15,243 nt of DNA, taken from assembly GCA_022579005.1 (NCBI GenBank), contig MU401933.1, forward strand, positions 1 through 15,243, written 5' to 3'. Origin of the DNA: Poronia punctata (Eukaryota; Ascomycota; Sordariomycetes; Xylariales; Xylariaceae). Numbering within the stretch: position 1 is the stretch's first letter; each line of letters starts with the position of its first letter. The translations under genes were made by a program, and so were the position numbers. This document shows positions 1 to 9,226 of this stretch, piece by piece. A model generated the notes under the pieces. It did no database searches. It was not told where the DNA came from and saw only the letters and a list, made by a program, of their open reading frames with translations.

Positions 1-197
1 TTAAGCTAAGGTTTTTTATTTTTTAAGTTAATATATTGCTATAGCTATAAAGCTAAAGCTTTTATTTTAAATTTTTTATTTTAATAATAAAATTCCTTTA
101 AGCAAAATAGTTTAATTTTATTAGCTAATGCTATTATTACTAAGTTATTATACTATTAAGCTTTAATAATAATAATAAGCAGTATAAAACTTTTAAT

Positions 198-419
198 TAT
201 TAAAACTAGTAAGATAGCTAAATTATATATATTAATTAATATATATATATAAAAGTAAAACTTCTTTTTTTTACAAAATCTACACATACTAAATAAGTAA
301 AAAAGGACCTTTTATAAAAAAACCTTTTCCTTTATAGTAGTTTTTACTGCAGCTATATAACTTTTATTATATAAGCATTATATTAATTCCTATTATCTTA
401 TAACTTATTAGATTTAATA
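198..419. repeat. RIP-decayed copy of the solo LTR
   Basis: This 222-bp stretch aligns end to end with the intact LTR at 1125-1347. By hand count about 69 sites differ by C-to-T or G-to-A. There is also one A-to-T change, one A-to-G change and one missing T near position 211. The TGT and ACA ends have become TAT and ATA. G+C falls from about 47% to about 17%. No matching 5-bp duplication is visible (TTAAT before, TAAGG after), so it may be one LTR of a larger decayed element, or its duplication has been lost. It has the same orientation as the intact copy. Confidence 0.92.
224..247. repeat. 24-bp AT palindrome created by RIP
   Basis: This is a perfect 24-bp palindrome centred on TTAATTAA, made only of A and T. 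The matching part of the intact LTR (1152-1175) is not palindromic. Every C and G in it was converted, so the palindrome is a by-product of mutation and not an inherited element. Confidence 0.75.
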
Positions 420-1119
420 TAAGGCGTGCGCGGCTTAAGCAACTTGCTTGCAATAAGCTTAAAAGTGTTTTTTAAAATCTTAATAGCGCTTTAAATGCGC
501 TTAAAAACGTTAATAAGCTTGTTTTATACGCGTTAGTAGCGCGCTAGCACTAAAAAAAGTATTACTTACGTAATATTTAATAATATAATAATTAGCTATA
601 AAAGTAATATATAAGCTAAATAAAGTAGTAAAGCTAGTTTATAAAATAGTTAGCTACTTGCTTAAAGCGCTTAAATATTTTAATTTACTATTTTTTAAAG
701 TTTTTTATAATAATATAAAAACTTATTATTAGTAATAACCTAAGCTATATAAGTAGCTTATAAAATATTAATAAAAATAGTAATAAAGCGCTTATATAAT
801 ACTTATATAAGTTATTAGTATTAATATAAAAACTAGCAGTATAAAGTATAAACTAAAGCTAGTTAAAGTTATTGTTAATAAAAAGCTTTTAACATATTAA
901 TTAAGCAACGTGTATAAAATATAAAAAAAAATAACTACTTATATTGTTATAAACTTTAAATTTTTTAGCGTAATTATTATAATAAAGCGTACTACTTTTT
1001 TTTAATAATTAGCTTATAAGCGTTATAAAAAATACAAAGTACTTATAAATAAAATTAATATAAAAATAATAAAAATTAAACTTAGTAAATATAAAAGTAT
1101 AACGTTTATAAAAGCGCTT
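420..1119. other. AT-rich DNA without a gene, with a CpG-bearing stub
   Basis: No gene is seen. Positions 421-560 keep more G+C than the surroundings, with GCGC and ACGC sites, and start right beside the decayed LTR. They could be internal sequence of that retroelement or a partly spared flank. No primer-binding site or polypurine tract can be recognised. From 560 to 1119 the DNA is featureless and AT-rich. Confidence 0.5.
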
Positions 1120-1124
1120 ATAAG
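1120..1124. other. Target-site duplication, left copy
   Basis: ATAAG directly precedes the TGT end of the LTR and is repeated exactly after its ACA end. A 5-bp duplication is usual for LTR retrotransposon integrases. Confidence 0.85.
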
Positions 1125-1176
1125 TGTCAGAACTAGCATAAATGGCTGAATCATATGTATTGATTGATGTGCGCGT

Positions 1177-1197
1177 GAGGAGGTGAAACTTCTCCTC
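1177..1197. repeat. Inverted repeat inside the LTR (GAGGAG/CTCCTC)
   Basis: A 6-bp stem, GAGGAG and CTCCTC, encloses a 9-base spacer. In the decayed copy the stem is destroyed by G-to-A and C-to-T changes. It could fold in LTR RNA; no function is known. Confidence 0.5.
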
Positions 1198-1224
1198 TCT
1201 GCAGAATCTGCACATACTAAATAG

Positions 1225-1275
1225 GTGGGGAGGGACCCCCTGTAAGAGGACCTTTTCCTCCATAGTGGTCCCCAC
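1225..1275. repeat. Imperfect inverted repeat inside the LTR (GTGGGGA...TCCCCAC)
   Basis: The arm at 1225-1237, GTGGGGA then GGGACC, pairs with GGTCCCCAC at 1267-1275 if a few bases bulge out. Together with the stem at 1177-1197 it makes the LTR rich in secondary structure. This may be regulatory or chance. Confidence 0.4.
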
Positions 1276-1347
1276 TGCAGCCGTATGACTTCCACTGTGT
1301 GGGCATTACATTGATTCCTGTCATCTCATGACCTGTTGGATCTAACA

Positions 1348-1352
1348 ATAAG
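1348..1352. other. Target-site duplication, right copy
   Basis: ATAAG directly follows the ACA end of the LTR and is identical to 1120-1124. The duplicated site contains only one G, so its identity alone says little about age. Confidence 0.85.
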
Positions 1353-2160
1353 CGTTTGCTAGCTACTTAGCAAGCAGCTTATATATAGTTACTAACTTTC
1401 TTTTTTTAAAAGTTATATTACTTTTAGTAGCATTTTTTAAATTATTAAAAAGCATAAAAAGCTTTTAAGCGTTATTAAAATTAGCTATTATAAAAAAAGC
1501 GCGTAAAAAGCTTATAAACAAATTAAAACAAGTAAAGTAAAATAGTTACTATTTAAAAATTAGCGCGCTACTTATAAGCAACTTTTAACTATAGCTAAAC
1601 TATATAACTACTTTATATAAATTAATTTATATGCATATATAATATAATACGTAGCTAAATATACTGCTTTACTTATAATATATATATAAAATTAATAAAA
1701 AAAAATATACTTACTTATAAATTATAGTTTTTATAAAAAAAAAAAGCAAGCATAAAGAGGTTTAATAACAAAGGCCCTTTTATAATTAGAAATAGTAGGC
1801 CTACAAGCTAGCCTTTTTTTAATTTATACAATTTTGCTAAGCATACTGCTTTTTTATTTTAAAAATATTGCTAGGCCTAACTGCTTTTTATACTAAAAAA
1901 CAAGCGTTTTAAAAAAAAGACAAACTTTATATTATAAGCTAAAAGCCTAAGGTTATTATATTAGCACGTTAGCTATTACTTTAGCTTATAAGCATTGCTT
2001 AGTAATGCTTAGCTTAAAATAAGGTAGTTAAATAGCTATATAAGCACATAAGCAGTGCACGTATAACTTATTACATTTTTCTTTTTTTTTTATTAGCTAG
2101 AAAATAAACTTTATTTAAACTATACTAACAAGTGCACTATTACTATTAACCTATTATATA
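1353..2160. other. AT-rich DNA without a gene
   Basis: No gene or clear repeat is seen. A locally less depleted patch at about 1755-1885 keeps GGCCC and two AGGCCTA strings, perhaps the edge of an old element that was mutated less. Nothing in it can be identified. Confidence 0.45.
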
Positions 2161-2305
2161 AGCTTTAAAGTAGCTTTTTAGCTTTTTAGCTTTAAAGTTA
2201 CTTTATAGCTACTTTAGCCTAGGTAATAAAAGCGTTATAAGTTTTAAAGTAACTATTTAGCTTTTTAGCTTTATAATTACTTTATATTTAATTATAGTTG
2301 CTTTA
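2161..2305. repeat. Two-copy degenerate repeat with an AGCTTTTTAGCTTT core
   Basis: Two copies of a motif built on GCTTTTTAGCTTTA, followed by a TTACTTTATA-like string, start their cores at 2181 and 2260, a spacing of 79 bp. A third copy lies at 3105. Between the first two is a TAGGTAATAAAAGCG string related to the start of the 96-bp minisatellite unit. The differences I checked are mostly transitions. Confidence 0.55.
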
Positions 2306-3053
2306 AAAAATAATAACTAGATTTAATAACTTATACTAAAACTTATTTATTTAAAAGATTAATTTTTTTTTTTTTTTATAATTTAAAAATTTTTAAAAAA
2401 TATATTTTATTAATTTATATTAAATATATTTATATAGTAATAAAAGTATTTATATATTAATAAAGCTAGCTTATATACTAAGTATAAGACTAGCTTATAA
2501 GCTTTAAAATTTAGCAAAATAAAGATTTTTAAACTTTAATGTTTAAAGCTTTATATTATATTAAATAAAAATATAAAAAATATAAACTTAGTAAATTTAT
2601 AAACTAGATTTAAAACCTGGTTTATATATATAAAAGCTTAATTTCTATTTTTATTAATATTGTGTTTTTTATATACGCTATTTTTATAAAAGTTTAGCTA
2701 AATATTTAAAATCTTATATAAAACTATTAAACCTTGTTTTATAAACTTTAAGTATATATAATAATTACCTAATTACTTAGTAATTTTAAAATATTTTTTA
2801 TTAATTTTTATATTAATATTTAAATATTTTTATTTTTAATAACTATATATTAAATTTATATAAATTATTTTAACTGTAATAAAATTATAGTAATAGTATA
2901 AAAAGTTAAAATATAATATGCTAATAATAGCTTAATGTTTAAAGTATATAAAACTATTTATTTTATATTATATTCTTTAGTATATATAATATAGTGTAAG
3001 GTTTTTTAAAGTAGAAAATCTATTAAAAAAACCTATTATTACTTTTTAAAACC
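2306..3053. other. AT-rich DNA without a gene
   Basis: I see homopolymer runs (for example T-rich 2365-2378) and low-complexity AT sequence, but no gene, RNA or repeat that can be supported. Confidence 0.5.
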
Positions 3054-3210
3054 TATTATAGGTCTAGGTATTAAGCGCGCTATAAACTTTAGGCTAGCCT
3101 TTTAGCTTTTTAGCTTTATAGCTACTTTATAGCTATATTAGTTTAAGCAATAAATAGCTTTTAAGCTTTGTTTTATTTATAAGTAACTAGACCTAGGTAT
3201 TAAAAGCATA
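3054..3210. repeat. Dispersed precursor-like motifs next to the minisatellite
   Basis: A third copy of the pyrimidine-rich motif lies at 3084-3140. Two TCTAGGTATTAAGCG- or CCTAGGTATTAAAAGC-type strings occur at about 3062 and 3190. The latter match the start of the 96-bp unit (AAGTATTAAAAGCATAA). The minisatellite may have been amplified from such a sequence. Confidence 0.45.
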
Positions 3211-3340
3211 ATAAGCCTTTAAATAACTTTTTAATCTTTACTTTCTAGGTATTTTTATACTTAATTAATTTTATAATTACTTATTATATAAAAAATATAA
3301 ATTTAATATATAATAATTATATTATAACGTTTTTAGTTTT

Positions 3341-4397
3341 ATATATACTAAGTACTAAGAGCGCAAAAAGCACCTAAGCCCCTTTAAAAGTAAGTATAGC
3401 ACTTACTTAAGTATAAGCTTTAATAGCCTTGCCTTTTTATATTCTAAGTACTAAAAGCATAAAAAGCATTTAAGCTTTTTTTAAAGTAAATATAGTACTT
3501 ATTTAAGTATAAGCTTTAATAGCTTTGCTTTTTTATATTTTAAGTATTAAAAGTATAAAAAGCACTTAAGCCTTTTTTAAAGTAAGTATAGTACTTATTT
3601 AAATATAAGCTTTAATAGCTTTGCTTTTTTATATTTTAAGTACTAAAAGCGTAAAAAGTATTTAAGCTTTTTTTAAAGTAAATATAGTACTTATTTAAGT
3701 ATAGGCTTTAATAGCTTTGCTTTTTTATATTTTAAGTACTAAAAGCATAAAAAGCACTTAAGCTTTTTTTAAAGTAAATATAATACTTATTTAAATATAA
3801 GCTTTAATAGCTTTGCTTTTTTATATTTTAAATACTAAAAGCATAAAAAGTACTTAAGCTTTTTTTAAAGTAAATATAGTACTTATTTAAGTATAAGCTT
3901 TAATAGCCTTGCTTTTTTATATTCTAAGTACTAAAAGTGTAAAGATTACTTAAGCTTTTTTTAAAGTAAATATAATACTTATTTAAGTATAAGCTTTAAT
4001 AGCTTTGCTTTTTTATATTTTAAGTACTAAAAGTATAAAAAGCACCTAAGCCTTTTTTAAAATAAATATAATACTTATTTAAGTATAAGCTTTAATAGCT
4101 TTGCTTTTTTATATTTTAAGTACTAAAAGCGTAAAAAGTACTTAAGCTTTTTTTAAAGTAAATATAGTACTTACTTAAGTATAAGCTTTAATAGCCTTGC
4201 TTTTTTATATTTTAGGTATTAAAAGCATAAAAAGTACTTAAGCCCTTTTTAAAATAAGTATAGTACTTATTTAAATATAAGCTTTAATAGCTTTATTTCT
4301 TTATATTCTAGGTATTAAAAGCATAAAAAGCACTTAAACCCCTTTTAAAGTAAATATAGCACTTATTTAGGTCTAAGTATTAAAAGCATAAAAAGTA
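3341..4397. repeat. 96-bp minisatellite, about 11 units
   Basis: The string GCTTTAATAG (GGCTTTAATAG at one site) recurs at 3417, 3513, 3609, 3705, 3801, 3897, 3993, 4089, 4185 and 4281, exactly 96 bp apart each time. A second anchor, AGTACTAAAAGC-like, runs from 3351 to 4311 in the same phase. Units differ almost only by C/T and G/A. Several units hold a hairpin (AAAAAGC, six bases, GCTTTTT; for example 3749-3768). A shortened unit follows at about 4376. No unit carries an open reading frame. Confidence 0.93.
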
Positions 4398-4424
4398 GTA
4401 AAATCTAGCTATTAGTTTTTAGTT

Positions 4425-4625
4425 TTTATTAACTTTTTTTTAACTACTTTTTAACTAGTTAAAAATATAGTTTTATAAGTTAACTTTTAAAACTTTTTAT
4501 ATAAATAATTTATTAAAAAAAGCTTATTTAAATTAAAAGCTTTTAAGCTATGTTTTTAATTTAAGTAAAGCTAATAAGTATATAAAAAAAGCAGCTATAA
4601 GCTTTTTTTAATAATTACTTTAATA
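4425..4625. repeat. Direct repeat, copy 1 of 2
   Basis: This matches 4905-5090 over most of its length, about 480 bp apart. Shared landmarks are TTTTATAAGTTAACTTTTAA, TATAAATAATTTATTAAAAA and TTAAGCTATGTTTTTAA. Most differences are transitions with a few short indels. No coding potential is seen. Confidence 0.8.
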
Positions 4626-4904
4626 ATTTATAATAGTTAATAACATTATTAAGTATATTAAAGTATACTATTTTATTATATTTATAATAAGTTTTAAAAG
4701 TTATAATAATTATTAAACTATTTTTAGTAATAAATAATATATATTATATACACTATAAAATTAAAAATATAATAACTACTAAAAAGTTTAAGTTACTAGC
4801 TAGTATAAAGATTTATTATAATTATTAGTACTTATTATAATGCTTTAAAATATAATAAAATATAATAATTAATACCTAGTACTATATAAAGCTAATAACT
4901 TAAC

Positions 4905-5090
4905 TATTTTTTAACTTTTTTTTAATTTAGTTAAAAAGTAGTTTTATAAGTTAACTTTTAAAATTTTTTATATAAATAATTTATTAAAAAAGGCTTACTT
5001 AAATAAAAAGCGTTTAAGCTATGTTTTTAACTTAAGTAAAGCTAGTAAGTATATAAAAGAAGTAGCTATAAGCCTTTTTTTATAATTATT
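4905..5090. repeat. Direct repeat, copy 2 of 2
   Basis: This is the partner of 4425-4625, in the same orientation. It keeps slightly more G+C, for example GGCTTACTT and AAGCGTTTAAGC where copy 1 has AGCTTATTT and AAGCTTTTAAGC, so the copies were mutated independently. The DNA between the copies (4626-4904) is featureless. Confidence 0.8.
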
Positions 5091-5339
5091 ATATTATTTA
5101 TAGTTATTAGCAATATATATTAAAGTATATTATAGCTTTTTTTTTTAGTATTTAATAAAAAACTATAGTAGCTATTATAAAATTTAAAATAAATAGTAGT
5201 ATATATTATAACTATTATAATACTATATTTTTAATATTTACTTAAAAATATAAATAACTAATATAGTAATTTATAATAGTTAATAACTTTTGCTTAGCTA
5301 GCTTAAAATATAGTATATTTTATAAACTAGTATATAGTA

Positions 5340-6733
5340 CTATATTAAGTATTAGTAAGTATTGCCTTTTAGCAATAAAAAGTAATATTAGTAAAAGTAG
5401 TTTTATAATTAGTTTTAAAAGTTAGCTTTAAAAGTATTACTTTTTAGCAATAAAAAGTAATGCTAGTAAAGGTAGTTTTATAATTTTTTAATAAAAAACT
5501 TAACTAGTAAGTATTAGCAATAAGTATTGCTTTTTAGCAATAAAGGGTAATGCTAGTAAAGGTAGCATTATAGCTAGCTTTAAAAGCTAGCTTTAAAAGT
5601 GCTGCCTTTTAGCAATAAAGGGTAATGCTAATAAAAGTAGTATTATAGCTAGCTTTAAAAGCTAGCTTTAAAAGTATTACTTTTTAGCAATAAAAAGTAA
5701 TACTAATAAAAGTAATATAATAGTTTTTTAGTAAAAAACATAATTAGTAAGTATTAGTAATAAGTATTGCTTTTTAATAATAAAAAGTAATGCTAGTAAA
5801 AGTAGTTTTATAGTTAGCTTTAAAAGTTAGCTTTAAAAGTATTACTTTTTAGCAATAAAAAATAATACTAGTAAAGGTAGTTTTATAGTTTTTTAATAAA
5901 AAACCTAACTAGTAAGTAGTAGTAATAAGTATTGCTTTTTAGCAATAAAGGGTAATGCTAATAAAAGTAGCATTATAGCTAGCTTTAAAAGCTAGCTTTA
6001 AAAGTGCTACCTTTTAGTAATAAAAAGTAATATTAGTAAAAGTAGCATTATAGCTAGCTTTAAAAGCTAGCTTTAAAAGTACTGCCTTTTAGCAATAAAA
6101 AGTAATATTAGTAAAGGTAGCATAATAGTTTTTTAGTAAAAAACGTAACTAATAAATATTAATAATAAGTGTTGCCTTTTAGTAATAAAAAGTAATGCTA
6201 ATAAAGGTAGCATTATAGTTAGCTTTAAAAGTTAGCTTTAAAAGTGCTGCTTTCTAGCAATAAAAATTAATACTAATAAAAGTAGTATAATAGTTTTTTA
6301 GTAAAAAACTTAATTAATAAATATTAGTAATAAGTGCTGCTTTTTAGTAATAAAAAGTAATACTAATAAAAGTAGTTTTATAGTTTTTTAATAAAAAACT
6401 TAACTAATAAGTATTAGTAATAAGTGCTGCTTTTTAGTAATAAAAAATAATATTAATAAAAGTAATATAATAGTTTTTTAGTAAAAAAGTTAACTAATAA
6501 GTATTAGTAATAAGTATTACTTTATAGTAATAAAAAGTATTACTAGTAAAAGTAGTTTTATAATTTTTTAATAAAAAACTTAACTAGTAAGTATTAGTAA
6601 TAAGTATTGCTTTTTAGCAATAAAAAGTAATATTAATAAAAGTTATATTATAGTTAGCTTTAAAAGTATTGCTTTTTAGTAATAAAAAGTATTGCTAGTA
6701 AAAGTAGTTTTATAGTTGTTTAGTAAAAAACCT
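5340..6733. repeat. Hairpin array: 17 modules at 75- and 90-bp spacing
   Basis: The module core AGCAATAAA (or AGTAATAAA, once AATAATAAA) sits at 5371, 5446, 5536, 5611, 5686, 5776, 5851, 5941, 6016, 6091, 6181, 6256, 6346, 6436, 6526, 6616 and 6678. Spacings are 75 or 90 bp, except the last at 62. In its best form the core sits in a stem, ATTACTTTTT with AAAAAGTAAT. The 75-bp linker carries two copies of GCTAGCTTTAAAA, which form the palindrome GCTAGCTTTAAAAGCTAGC. The 90-bp linker carries GTTTTTTAGTAAAAAAC, another near-palindrome. The 62-bp spacing equals 75 minus one 13-bp copy. There is no coding potential. Confidence 0.93.
5371..6180. repeat. 405-bp higher-order repeat, two full copies
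   Basis: The spacing series 75, 90, 75, 75, 90 occurs twice in a row. Modules at 5371, 5776 and 6181 are therefore 405 bp apart. After 6181 the series continues 75, 90 and then switches to a run of 90s. This is the layout of a satellite amplified first as modules and later as a five-module block. Confidence 0.8.
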
Positions 6734-6856
6734 TTTTTATAAATATTAGTAGCTTAACTTTTATATTTTAACTAATAATTAAATTTTTATATATAGTTAT
6801 ATAAAGTTTTTTTTTTTATATTAAGCTATAAGTATAAGCTATTAATAATTATTTAT

Positions 6857-6958
6857 ATGCTTTAATTAGCGCTAGCGTAGCTTTAGCTATATTAAAAATG
6901 CTATAAACTTTTATAATTTTAATTAAAGTATATAATAGCTATTTACTTTTTTAAAAGC
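6857..6958. repeat. ~103-bp direct repeat, copy 1
   Basis: This matches 7464-7568. Both start ATGCTTT, keep an AGCGCTA string, and share GCTATAAACTTTTATAA followed by AAAGTATATAATAGCTAT. Differences are mostly transitions plus small indels. Confidence 0.75.
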
Positions 6959-7463
6959 ATTGCTTAGTAGTGCTAATTTAAAAAAAATGCTTTTATTATT
7001 ATTAACTTATTATATTAGCCTTTAGCTAAACTTAAGCGTAGTTTTATAAGCATTATAATATTTATTACTTTTTTACTAAAGTGTTAGCTTTATAAAAAAA
7101 GCGTTATAAGTTAAAAAGTAAAATTATTAATATAAGCTTTTTAAGCTACTTTTAATTTTATATATTACTTTATAAAGTTGCTTATAATAAGTTATTAGTA
7201 TATATTTTTATAGCTACTTTTAATTTAATAATAGTGCTTTATAAAGTTGTATAGCTAAAAAGTTAATTTAAGCTAATTAAAAACACTTTTAAATTAGTAC
7301 TAATAATTGCTAAGTTTTTTTTTTTTTAATAGTTTTATAACGTTTATTTTGCTTAATTATTAAATACTTTTTTAAGTTTTTATTTGCTATTTTTTTTAGT
7401 TTTAACTAAAAAAATAGTACTTTAAGCTTTTATTAGTTTTATAACTTAAAAATAACTATTAAC

Positions 7464-7568
7464 ATGCTTTTACTAGCGCTACTATAATTAATTTAACTAT
7501 AATAAAAGTGCTATAAACTTTTATAACTTTAAATAAAGTATATAATAGCTATTGCCTTTTTTAAAAGC
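7464..7568. repeat. ~103-bp direct repeat, copy 2
   Basis: This is the partner of 6857-6958, about 607 bp downstream in the same orientation. The DNA between the two copies (6959-7463) is AT-rich and shows no gene. The pair could be ends or internal parts of one decayed element, but no family can be named. Confidence 0.75.
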
Positions 7569-8593
7569 GCTTTTTTATAAATGTTAATATTGAAAATAAG
7601 CTATACTTAAAGCTTGCTACTTACTTTTTTTTTTAAGCTACTAAGTTTATAATAAAAAGCAAAGCTTTTATTAAACTAAAAATATATAAACTTATAATTA
7701 AAATTATTATATATAGCTTATATAAAGTTTATTTTTTATTATTTTTTATATACTAATAATTAAGTTATTACTTACTAGCTATATAAAGTTTTTTTTAACT
7801 AAACAGTTTTAATAAACTAATAATAAAGCTATTAGTAATTAAGTTTATAAAGTTTTTTAATTTTATTATAAGTTACTATATAATATTAAAAACTTTTTTT
7901 TTAAAAATAGTATAAATTTAAAAAAATATTTAATACTTTATTTTTAAACTTTAAACTAACTTTAGCTTAATACTAATAGCTAGTATATATATTACTTACT
8001 ACTAAGTGCTAGTAGCTATTATAAAAGCTATAAAAAATTAAAAAAAGTAATAATAAAAGCTATTTATATTTTTTATTAGCAAGTTTTTTAAAAATAATAT
8101 AAGCTTAAAATTCTATTTTAGCTAAGCTATTTACTACTATTTAAAGCTTTTTTTTTTTTTTAGTTTTTAATTACTTATATAGTATTAAGTTTTTATAGCT
8201 TTTTTATTATATTATAAATAATTAAAGTCTTTATTACTTTTAATAATAATATATTTTTTAAAAATATAAACATTATTTTTTAAAAGGTTTTGTTGCTATT
8301 AATAGATTTTTAAAACGCTTATAAAGTTAATATAAAGGCTTATTAGCTTTAAAAGCATAAAAATAATAACTTAATTTAAAAAAAAGTTAGTTATTTAATA
8401 TATTTAAATAATTAAAAGTATATATTATAATAATCTTTATATTAAATATTGCTTTAAGTATTATTTTAATATTATAAGTATATAAAAATAATTAATATTT
8501 ACTATTACTAGCTACTTTTAAATATATATTATAATATTTTTAAAATATATTTGCTAGCAAGTTTTTTATATAAGCTAAATTAAGCGCTTTTAA
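7569..8593. other. AT-rich DNA without a gene
   Basis: Only low-complexity AT sequence and homopolymer T runs (for example near 8150-8160) are seen. No gene, RNA or supported repeat was found. Confidence 0.5.
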
Positions 8594-9226
8594 AAGCAAA
8601 AAATAATTTTTAATTACAAAACTATTACTTTAATTATAAATAAAGTTAATTTTATTTAGTTATAAGCTAAAATACTACTTTATAAGCTATTTTTTAGTAG
8701 CTTTATATACTATTAGCATAACGCTGCTAGTTATACTTATAACTTAAAGAAATTAGTAAGCAATATAAAGCTAGTAAGCAATAAAGGGCTAGTAAGTAGC
8801 AAAGGGCTAGTAAGCAACAAGGGGCTAATAAAGCATATATATCTTTTACTAGTAAAAAATAATTTTTAATTATAAAACTATTACTTTAATTATAAATAAA
8901 GTTAATTTTATTTAGTTATAAGCTAAAATACTACTTTATAAGCTATTTTTTAATAGCTTTATATACTATTAATATAATGCTACTAGTTATGCTTATAACT
9001 TAAAAAAGCTAGTAAATAATAAAGGGCTAGTAAGCATATATGTTTTTTATTAGTAAAAAATAATTTTTAATTATAAAACTATTATTTTAATTATAAATAA
9101 AGTTAATTTTATTTAGTTATAAGCTAGGATACTACTTTATAAGCTATTTTTTAATAGCTTTATATATTATTAGTATAACGCTGCTAGCTGTGCTTATAAC
9201 TTAAAAAAGCTAGTAAGTAATAAAAA
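8594..9226. repeat. Three copies of a ~170-bp unit with 18-bp tails
   Basis: A unit starting AATAATTTTTAATTA and ending near CTTATAACTTAAA begins at 8602, 8858 and 9059. Each copy is followed by a variable run of an 18-bp unit, consensus about CTAGTAAGCAATAAAGGG. The intervals are 256 and 201 bp. The 55-bp difference fits three extra 18-bp units plus one base. Many C and G survive in the 18-bp tails of the first copy (8775-8826). It is noncoding. Confidence 0.88.

Larger units (their letters stand above)
1125..1347. mobile_element. Intact solo LTR of an LTR retrotransposon, not hit by RIP
   Basis: This is a 223-bp island of about 47% G+C inside the AT-rich block. It starts TGTCAGA and ends TCTAACA, so the ends are imperfect inverted repeats (TGTYAGA) with canonical TG...CA termini. 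It is flanked by a perfect ATAAG duplication. There is no internal gag-pol on either side, so this is a solo LTR left by recombination between the two LTRs of a full element. Superfamily is not decidable from the LTR alone; the short length and TGTYAGA ends would suit a copia-type element. Transcriptional orientation is uncertain: there are only weak TATA-like strings on either strand. Its lack of C-to-T damage contrasts with the copy at 198-419. A MITE is less likely given the TG...CA ends and 5-bp duplication. Confidence 0.88.

Noticed and set aside
1009..1295. Two overlapping minus-strand frames of 88 and 90 codons
   Set aside because: They begin inside the solo LTR and run out into AT-rich DNA across the insertion junction, use no conserved motif, and at least one starts at GTG. 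They are chance frames kept open by the higher G+C of the LTR.
198..1347. A single short retroelement bounded by the two LTR copies
   Set aside because: The intact LTR has its own ATAAG duplication on both sides, while TTAAT precedes the decayed copy, so the outer flanks do not match. The very different mutation states also show two separate insertions.
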